DNA of 64,000 nt from Sphingomonas melonis (GTDB taxonomy: Bacteria > Pseudomonadota > Alphaproteobacteria > Sphingomonadales > Sphingomonadaceae). Within the stretch, counting starts at the first letter, position 1. Every line of letters begins with the position of its first letter. A program made the position numbers and the translations under genes. The stretch spans positions 1 to 64,000 of the forward strand of contig NZ_JACCBY010000004.1 in NCBI RefSeq assembly GCF_013409985.1. The letters run 5' to 3'. Positions 58,727-64,000 of this stretch are shown piece by piece. The notes beneath the pieces are model-generated. The model did no database searches and had not been told where the DNA came from. It saw only the letters and a program-made list of their open reading frames with translations.

Positions 58727-59902
58727 TCAGGGCTGGAGCATGACCTTGATGCAGCCGTCCGCCTTGTCGCGGAACTTGGCGTACATCTCAGGACCTTGGG
58801 AGAGATCGACCTTGTGGGTGATCACGAAGGACGGATCGATCTGCCCTTCCTCGATCCGGCGCAGCAGGTCTCCCGTCCAGCGCGGGACATGCGCCTGCGC
58901 CATGCGGAAGGTCAGGCCCTTGTTCATCGCCTGCCCCATCGGGATCTTGTCGACTAGGCCAAGGTAGACGCCGATGACCGAAATCACGCCGGCTGGACGA
59001 CAGACGTAGATCATCTCGCGCAGCACGTGAGGCCGATCGTTCTCCATCATCAGCATCTGCTTGGCGCGGTCGAGCACCGTGTCGGGCTGACCGAAGCTGA
59101 CATGACTCTCGGTGCCGACGGCATCGATGCATTTGTGCGGGCCCTGGCCATCGGTCAGTTCGTTGAGCCGGTCGACGACGCTCTCCTCCTTGAAGTTGAT
59201 TGTGATCGCACCGGCCGCCGCCGCCATCGACAGCCGCTCGGGCAGATAGTCGATGGCGACCACCTGCTCGGCGCCGAGAAGGATCGCCGAGCGGATCGCC
59301 ATCTGGCCGACGGGACCGCAGCCCCAGATCGCCACCGTGTCGGTGGGCTGGATGTCTGCCTGCACGGCGGCCTGCCAGCCGGTCGGCAGGATGTCCGACA
59401 GGAACAGCAGCTTCTCGTCGTCGATGCCGTTCGGCACCTTGATGTGCGTGGTGTCGGCGAAGGGGACCCGCAGATATTCGGCCTGCCCGCCGGGATAGCC
59501 ACCGGTCAGGTGCGTATAACCGAACAGGCCTGCCGTCCGGTGGCCGAACGCCTTATCGCCCAGCTCGCCCTTGCGGTTTGTCCGCTGGCACACCGAGAAG
59601 TTGCCGCGCAGGCACTGGTCGCACTCACCGCACTGGATCGTGAATGGGATCACGACGCGGTCGCCCTTCTTGAGCGTGCCCTTCGCGGCGCTGCCCACGT
59701 CGACGACCTCGCCCATGGTCTCATGGCCCATGATGTCGCCGGGCAGCATCGCCGGGACGAGATTGTGGAAGAGGTGAAGATCGGAACCGCAGATTGCGCA
59801 GCTCGTCACCTTGATGATCGCATCACGGGGATGCTCGATAGCCGGATCGGACACCGTGTCGTAACGGATATCCTCCTTGCCGTGCCAGACTAGGGCCTTC
59901 AT
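58727..59902 (-). CDS. zinc-dependent alcohol dehydrogenase
   Basis: A 391-residue MDR enzyme. Catalytic zinc ligands are in SCAICGSDLH and GHETMGEVVD, structural-zinc cysteines in CGECDQCLRGNFSVCQ. The NAD motif is IWGCGPVGQMA, then VVAIDYLPERL, the acidic residue selecting NAD. It is paralogous to 56398-57561; the two share the order MKALVWHGKED/MRALCWNGVND and the C-terminal DGCIKVML/DGCVRAVF. It is first in the minus-strand cluster, divergent from the PAS-LuxR regulator at 60037, so it is the likely target of that regulator. Confidence 0.93.
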   Translation of the reverse strand: MKALVWHGKEDIRYDTVSDPAIEHPRDAIIKVTSCAICGSDLHLFHNLVPAMLPGDIMGHETMGEVVDVGSAAKGTLKKGDRVVIPFTIQCGECDQCLRGNFSVCQRTNRKGELGDKAFGHRTAGLFGYTHLTGGYPGGQAEYLRVPFADTTHIKVPNGIDDEKLLFLSDILPTGWQAAVQADIQPTDTVAIWGCGPVGQMAIRSAILLGAEQVVAIDYLPERLSMAAAAGAITINFKEESVVDRLNELTDGQGPHKCIDAVGTESHVSFGQPDTVLDRAKQMLMMENDRPHVLREMIYVCRPAGVISVIGVYLGLVDKIPMGQAMNKGLTFRMAQAHVPRWTGDLLRRIEEGQIDPSFVITHKVDLSQGPEMYAKFRDKADGCIKVMLQP

Positions 59903-59966
59903 GCCGATCTCCTCGGGTGGACGAGACCACCTTCGGCGGGATGGCGGTCGGCGGGCATACGGACGA

Positions 59967-59976
59967 TCCCTAGGGA
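59967..59976. promoter_or_regulatory. palindrome in divergent ADH/PAS-regulator promoter
   Basis: TCCCTAGGGA is a perfect 10-bp palindrome in the 134-bp gap between the alcohol dehydrogenase and the PAS-LuxR gene. It is followed by a half-site TCCCT at about 59980-59984. It could be the target of the LuxR-type domain. Confidence 0.45.
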
Positions 59977-60036
59977 ACTTCCCTCAGAGCCGAGCCGTTG
60001 CCGCTTCGTCGGCATGACTTAAGGAGAGCCGGCACC

Positions 60037-62328
60037 ATGCCGGACAAGTCGCCGCCAGCGGTCGCATCGAAGGATAGCGAGACAAGGTCCGATGAGGAGG
60101 TGGCTGCACGCCAGCGGGCAGAGCGCGCACTTCACGAGCAGCAAGCATTGCTAGCCTCGGTGCTGGACAACCTTCCGCTGGCAGTCGGCGTCTATGACCG
60201 CGGCGGCGAGCTGATCCATTCAAACCAGCGCCTGCGTGACTATGCCGACCTGACATCCCTCCCCTCACGCGGGCTGGCCGGCTCGCGGCGTTGGCGTGCT
60301 TACGACCGCGACGCTCGCGCGGTCCCCCCAGAAAATTATCCGGAGGCGCGGGCGCTCCGTGGCGAGACGGTTATGCCCGGGATCGACTTCCTCTATGAAG
60401 CCCCGGATGCGGCCGAGCGATGGGTTCGGATCAGTGCGGTGCCGTTTCGTCCCAAGGGCGAGGACGCCGATCAGGCCATCCTCGTCGTTCAGGACGTGGA
60501 TGATCTCAGGCGAGCATCTGAACGGATCGAGGCGGCGGGAGCGGTGCTTGGCCGACAAGCCCGCTTTTTCGAGGCGAAACTGTCGTCGATCCCTGACTTC
60601 GTTTACGCCTTCGACCGCCAGCGTCGCTTCACCTACGCCAATCCTGCGATGTTGGGACTGTTCGGACGCTCAGCCGAGGAGATGCTCGGCAAGACCTTGG
60701 CCAATCTGGATTACCCGCCGGAGCTCGTAGAGCTACTCAACAGCCACATCGACAAGATATTCGAGACAGGCGAGACGGTCGAAGACGAGGTCTACTTCAA
60801 CAGTCCGACCGGCTACGCCGGCTATTTTGCTTACCTGTGGGGCCCTGTCCGCGCCGACGATGGAACGGTCGAGCTGGTCATCGGCGTATCCCGCGACACA
60901 CGTGAACGTCGCGCGTTCGAGGAAGCGCTGAGAGAGAGCGAGGCGCGTTTGCGCGCCGCCACCGATCTCGTCGGCCTTGGAATATACTCATGGAACCCTG
61001 TGACTGGCGATCTCCAGTGGGATGATCGCCTCCGCGCCATGTGGGGCCTCCCCCCGGATGCGGCCGTCGACACCGGCGTATACGAAGCCGGCATCCACCC
61101 GGATGACCTGCCGCGCGTGCAGAGCGCCATTGCCGCATGCATCGACCCGGCAGGTGATGGCCGCTACAATGTAGAATACCGCGTGATCGGGCGCGATGAC
61201 GGCGTCACGCGGAATATCGCCACGTCGGGCCAGGCGACCTTCGCCGACGGGCGGGCGGTCGGCTTCATCGGTGCGGCGATCGACGTCACCGCTCAGCGCC
61301 GCGTCGAAACCGCGATCCGGATCAGCGAAGCCCAGTTCCGCAGCTTTGCCGCGCATAGCAGCAACCTCATCTGGATCGGCGATCCGGCAGAGGGCACGAT
61401 CATCTATCGCAGCGCCGCTTACGAGAGGATCTGGGGCGTGCCTTGTCGAGACGCCCCTAACCGCTTGTCCGAATGGATGAAGGACGTTCACCCCGACGAC
61501 CGGCAACAGGTCGAACATGCCCTCGCAAGCGTGAAGGAAGGCGAGGTCACCCAATTCGAGTACAGGATCATCCGCCCCAGCAATGGCACGATCCGCTGGC
61601 TTCGTGATACCAGCTTCCCCATCCCTAATGACACGGGTGCCGTGACGCGGATCGGCGGGATCACCGAAGACCTGACCCAAGACGACGTCCGCCAAGTTTA
61701 TATCGTAAGCTCCAGGGCGGCAGAGGCGCGCAAGCTGGGGACGCTCGTCCGCACGATTGGTTATCGCGCGCGATCGTTCGAGAGCGCGTCGGCATTTCTG
61801 GACATGGCCGCGGTCCTCTCACCGGGCTGTGTGCTGATCGATCTTCGCAAAGGAAGGAACGACGCGCTTTCGGTTCCCCGAGAGCTGAAGGCGCGCTCGG
61901 TGGCACTGCCGACGATCGCGCTGGACGGTCCGGGCATGGATGCGTCGGCGGCCGTCGGGGCGATGAAGGCGGGCGCGATCGACTATGTCGTTGTGAAGGA
62001 TGAAGCCACGCTCCGCGCGACCCTCGCGAGCGCGATGGCGGAGTGTCATGGAGCAGCGAAGCCGGCGTCGGGTGATGCGATTGCGGGTGCCCGCATTGCC
62101 AGATTGACGACGCGCGAGAGGGAGGTGCTCGTGGGACTGGTCGATGGAGGCACTAACAAGATCATCGGCCAGAAGCTCGGGATCAGCCCACGCACCGTGG
62201 AGATTCACCGAGCGCAGGTGATGAACCGCCTGAACGCACGCAGCCTGACGGAACTCCTCCAGATCGCACTGGCCGCCGGCATCGTGCCCGCTGCTGAAGG
62301 TGGTGAGGACGAGAGCAGGCCTACTTAG
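60037..62328 (+). CDS. multi-PAS protein with degenerate receiver and LuxR-type helix-turn-helix
   Basis: A 763-residue cytoplasmic regulator; the ATG at 60037 follows AAGGAGAG. Four PAS-like domains run from about residue 40 to 550 (VYDRGGELIHSNQRLRDY; YAFDRQRRFTYANPAMLGLFG; GIYSWNPVTGDLQWDDRL; LIWIGDPAEGTIIYRSAAYE). A FixJ-like receiver domain (about 553-665) follows. Its usual acidic pair is replaced by VYIVSS, while CVLIDLRKG keeps the phospho-acceptor Asp position. The C-terminal LuxR domain is LTTREREVLVGLVDGG and ISPRTVEIHRAQVMNRL. There is no histidine kinase domain. It is divergent from the alcohol dehydrogenase cluster. Confidence 0.88.
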   Translation: MPDKSPPAVASKDSETRSDEEVAARQRAERALHEQQALLASVLDNLPLAVGVYDRGGELIHSNQRLRDYADLTSLPSRGLAGSRRWRAYDRDARAVPPENYPEARALRGETVMPGIDFLYEAPDAAERWVRISAVPFRPKGEDADQAILVVQDVDDLRRASERIEAAGAVLGRQARFFEAKLSSIPDFVYAFDRQRRFTYANPAMLGLFGRSAEEMLGKTLANLDYPPELVELLNSHIDKIFETGETVEDEVYFNSPTGYAGYFAYLWGPVRADDGTVELVIGVSRDTRERRAFEEALRESEARLRAATDLVGLGIYSWNPVTGDLQWDDRLRAMWGLPPDAAVDTGVYEAGIHPDDLPRVQSAIAACIDPAGDGRYNVEYRVIGRDDGVTRNIATSGQATFADGRAVGFIGAAIDVTAQRRVETAIRISEAQFRSFAAHSSNLIWIGDPAEGTIIYRSAAYERIWGVPCRDAPNRLSEWMKDVHPDDRQQVEHALASVKEGEVTQFEYRIIRPSNGTIRWLRDTSFPIPNDTGAVTRIGGITEDLTQDDVRQVYIVSSRAAEARKLGTLVRTIGYRARSFESASAFLDMAAVLSPGCVLIDLRKGRNDALSVPRELKARSVALPTIALDGPGMDASAAVGAMKAGAIDYVVVKDEATLRATLASAMAECHGAAKPASGDAIAGARIARLTTREREVLVGLVDGGTNKIIGQKLGISPRTVEIHRAQVMNRLNARSLTELLQIALAAGIVPAAEGGEDESRPT

Positions 62329-62432
62329 GAACCGTCCGGATGCCAGCGCTCGAGGGTCGGAGACATCGATGTTCCTGCCCCGCGCAACCGGCTTCGACCC
62401 GCGGCCGGCCGATGTTCACCCTGGAGGCTGAC

Positions 62433-62651
62433 GTGACCCGCTCGATCTATGATTATCATCAGATCCGCGCGAGAGAAGAGGTCGAACGAGCCGGCTCGGC
62501 TACGAGCGACTGTGCGCGCCATGCCCATCTTGAACTGGCACGGCTTCACGTCGACCGATCAGGGATGGGAGCTGTCGAGGGTCGTAGTTCGTGTCCCCTG
62601 GACGCCGTCCCAGGGGAGAACACCGCCAGCCGCGTACCGGCTGCGCCTTGA
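62433..62651 (+). CDS. small helical hypothetical protein
   Basis: A 72-residue frame starting with GTG at 62433, with GGAGG at 62423-62427. It reads MTRSIYDYHQIRAREEVERAG, then CARHAHLELARLHVD. Small sphingomonad proteins with repeated RAxxExxxAxxAxxxxARxAHxxLAxxY patterns look alike. The C-terminal 30 residues (GMGAVEGRSSCPLDAV) are less regular. No family name is known to me. It lies 105 bases after the PAS regulator. Confidence 0.5.
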   Translation: MTRSIYDYHQIRAREEVERAGSATSDCARHAHLELARLHVDRSGMGAVEGRSSCPLDAVPGENTASRVPAAP

Positions 62652-63066
62652 AAGTCGCTTGAGGTTCCGCACACGTAGCTCGCGGCGTGCTAATCGATTT
62701 ATAGCTGTCGGCTATGACCCAAACCTGGACGCTCCAGACGCTGTTGGAGCTTCCCACTTCCAGCCGTTCGTTCAGGAAGCGAATTGCCAAGCTCCAGGAC
62801 AGTCATTCGGCGTCCAAACGTTCTGCCCTGATCCGATCGATAAGGCGTTGTGCGACAGAATGGCGGACGGCATTTCCGCGCTCGATCTTCTTCAGAGTAT
62901 TGTAGCTTATGCCGAAGCGTTGCTGCAGCGCTTCATCGATGCGACCCGGACATTATTGCTCCAAGTGTACCATGATATCTTGTGGCAAATAACACATAAC
63001 CATAATCAACCTCGATATATCAAGCGGGGCTATTGCGCCTTCGCTGCTGCCATAGCTGTGACTAGC
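62652..63066. other. 415-base stretch with a decayed helix-turn-helix frame
   Basis: On the minus strand, 62803-62952 holds an open frame of about 49 codons reading RIDEALQQRFGISYNTLKKI and HSVAQRLIDRIRAERLDAE. It looks like the C-terminal half of a small helix-turn-helix protein, but an in-frame TAA (62953-62955) and the absence of a start make it a remnant. The rest, including AT-rich 62960-63030, shows nothing recognisable. Confidence 0.45.
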
Positions 63067-63567
63067 CTATTTAGCCGCTGTCGCCTCTATCTCGACGAGA
63101 AAGGCGGGACCCGCGAGAGCGGCGACCTGCACCGTCGATCGAGCAACCGTGCCGGGGTTCTCGGCGGTCCCGAAGAACTGCTTGAAGCCTTCGTTCATGC
63201 CCGCGAAGTCCATCTTGCCGCTCAGCTTGGGATCGCCGGCGACGAATACGGTCAGCTTAATGATGTCGCTCATCGCATAGCCGCGCTGTTTCAGGATCAC
63301 CTTGATCTTGTTCAACACGCTGATCGTCTGGGTCCTGGTATCGCCGAAATCGGCGATTGTCAGTTGCGCCGCCGGGACCTTGCTGGCCGGATCGAGCGGC
63401 GCCGCAAGCTGCCCGCTGAGGTACAACGTCGTCGCACCGGGCTTCACCGTCACCGATTGCAGGATGAGGCCGGCCGGGGTGTTAGCGTGCTTCTCGACCA
63501 GCTGCGCGCCTGCGGGTGCGGCTAACGCGGTGAAAGCGAGGATCGCCACGCGGATAGGATGGGTCAT
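63067..63567 (-). CDS. secreted RidA-family (YjgF) protein
   Basis: A 166-residue protein. The ATG at 63567 gives a signal peptide (MTHPIRVAILAFTALAAPAGA-Q), unusual for RidA. The YjgF/UK114 domain shows TLYLSGQLAAPLD, TRTQTISVLNKIKVILKQRGYAMSDIIKL (split: TISVLNKIKVILK, GYAMSDIIKLTVFV), and ARSTVQVAALAGPAFLVEIEATA with the active-site Arg in ARSTVQV. RidA proteins hydrolyse reactive imines. It lies 58 bases after an amine oxidase gene on the same strand, whose imine product it could process in the periplasm. Confidence 0.88.
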   Translation of the reverse strand: MTHPIRVAILAFTALAAPAGAQLVEKHANTPAGLILQSVTVKPGATTLYLSGQLAAPLDPASKVPAAQLTIADFGDTRTQTISVLNKIKVILKQRGYAMSDIIKLTVFVAGDPKLSGKMDFAGMNEGFKQFFGTAENPGTVARSTVQVAALAGPAFLVEIEATAAK

Positions 63568-63625
63568 GACATCAATTCTCCTTTTAAAGGTCGGGCCCCG
63601 GCAAACGGGGCACCACAAGCATCAC

Positions 63626-64000
63626 TCACGCCGCGCGACCGATCGGGGTCGGCGTCACCAGCGCCTGCGCGGTGACCCGCCTGGCGAGCGCCAGCACCTG
63701 GGCGCGCGCCGACTGGATACCGCCCTCCTGCCAGCCGGGCGTCTGGCTGAGCGCCGCGCTGGCGAAATACACCCGGCCTTCCGGTGCCTGGAGGAAGCGA
63801 TAGGCTTCGGTGTCGATATGCCCCTCCTGCCGGCCATTGGCGCTACCGGCGTTCCAGTCGGGCCACGGACCCAGGCTGTACGGGATCTTGTTCCAATTGA
63901 CCGCGATGCCGTTGACCAGGTCCGCGCCATGCCCCGGATGCAGCTTGTCTATCACGCTGCGGCTGAACGCGATCTGTTCGGCGATTGGTCGCTTCTGGAA
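63626..64000 (-). CDS. flavin monoamine oxidase (C-terminal part, continues beyond window)
   Basis: The last roughly 125 codons of a flavin-containing amine oxidase. The C-terminal FAD/substrate region reads KIPYSLGPWPDWNAGSANGR, RFLQAPEGRVYFASAALS and GWQEGGIQSARAQVLALARRV, the signature found near the end of monoamine oxidases where GWxxGAxxSG is usual. The frame is open to the window edge at 64000. It oxidises an amine to an imine, releasing H2O2. A RidA-type protein encoded just downstream fits this chemistry. Confidence 0.85.
   Translation of the reverse strand, partial: FQKRPIAEQIAFSRSVIDKLHPGHGADLVNGIAVNWNKIPYSLGPWPDWNAGSANGRQEGHIDTEAYRFLQAPEGRVYFASAALSQTPGWQEGGIQSARAQVLALARRVTAQALVTPTPIGRAA

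Noticed and set aside
62449-63525. A 358-codon plus-strand frame near the right end
   Set aside because: Its second half is antisense to the RidA gene and its first half overlaps the small helical gene in another frame. It shows no family features.

Overview
The window looks like a chromosomal segment of a sphingomonad alphaproteobacterium (Sphingomonas or close relative). Supporting signs are the high G+C, dense coding on both strands, a Caulobacter/Xanthomonas-type sugar TonB receptor, an imuA-imuB-dnaE2 mutagenesis cassette with an alphaproteobacterial LexA box (GTTC-N7-GTTC), a cytochrome bd operon with cydX, and many small regulator/oxidoreductase modules. The genus is inferred; no rRNA is present.

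Region 1 (1-10.7 kb): an initiator tRNA with a terminator, then a carbohydrate locus. Five minus-strand genes, each overlapping the next by 4 bases, encode an (alpha/alpha)6-type lipoprotein, a binding lipoprotein, two ABC permeases and a DUF1861 beta-propeller protein. Divergently, a LacI-family repressor is translationally coupled to the transporter ATPase, and a TonB receptor follows. A 14-bp palindrome lies in the divergent promoter, and a near copy precedes the TonB receptor, so one repressor probably controls uptake across both membranes.

Region 2 (10.8-16.2 kb): small envelope proteins, a free-standing EF-Tu domain III protein, a TonB-C-like protein, an FKBP isomerase, a SpoU-type RNA methyltransferase and an SDR/HxlR pair.

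Region 3 (16.2-23.8 kb): cytochrome bd oxidase, with cydDC divergent from cydA-cydB-cydX-hemN.

Region 4 (23.8-34.3 kb): a hypothetical gene, an amber-interrupted transferrin-binding-like lipoprotein, a lysA fragment, and an SOS island. In that island a LexA box sits between imuA-imuB-dnaE2 and a divergent zinc-ribbon/YedK/metallo-hydrolase operon.

Region 5 (34.4-40.9 kb): an IS3-family (IS407-like) element, HU, a Tat-exported PLP enzyme coupled to a TonB receptor, and an alpha/beta hydrolase.

Region 6 (41-54.3 kb): an accessory stretch of regulator-plus-oxidoreductase modules (two LysR, MmyB-type XRE, TetR, several SDRs, an MFS pump, an FAD monooxygenase), with small decayed genes among them.

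Region 7 (54.3-64 kb): a minus-strand cluster of two zinc alcohol dehydrogenases, SRPBCC and membrane proteins, a beta-propeller protein and an aldo/keto reductase. It diverges from a multi-PAS protein with a degenerate receiver and a LuxR helix-turn-helix. The window ends with a secreted RidA protein beside a partial flavin amine oxidase.
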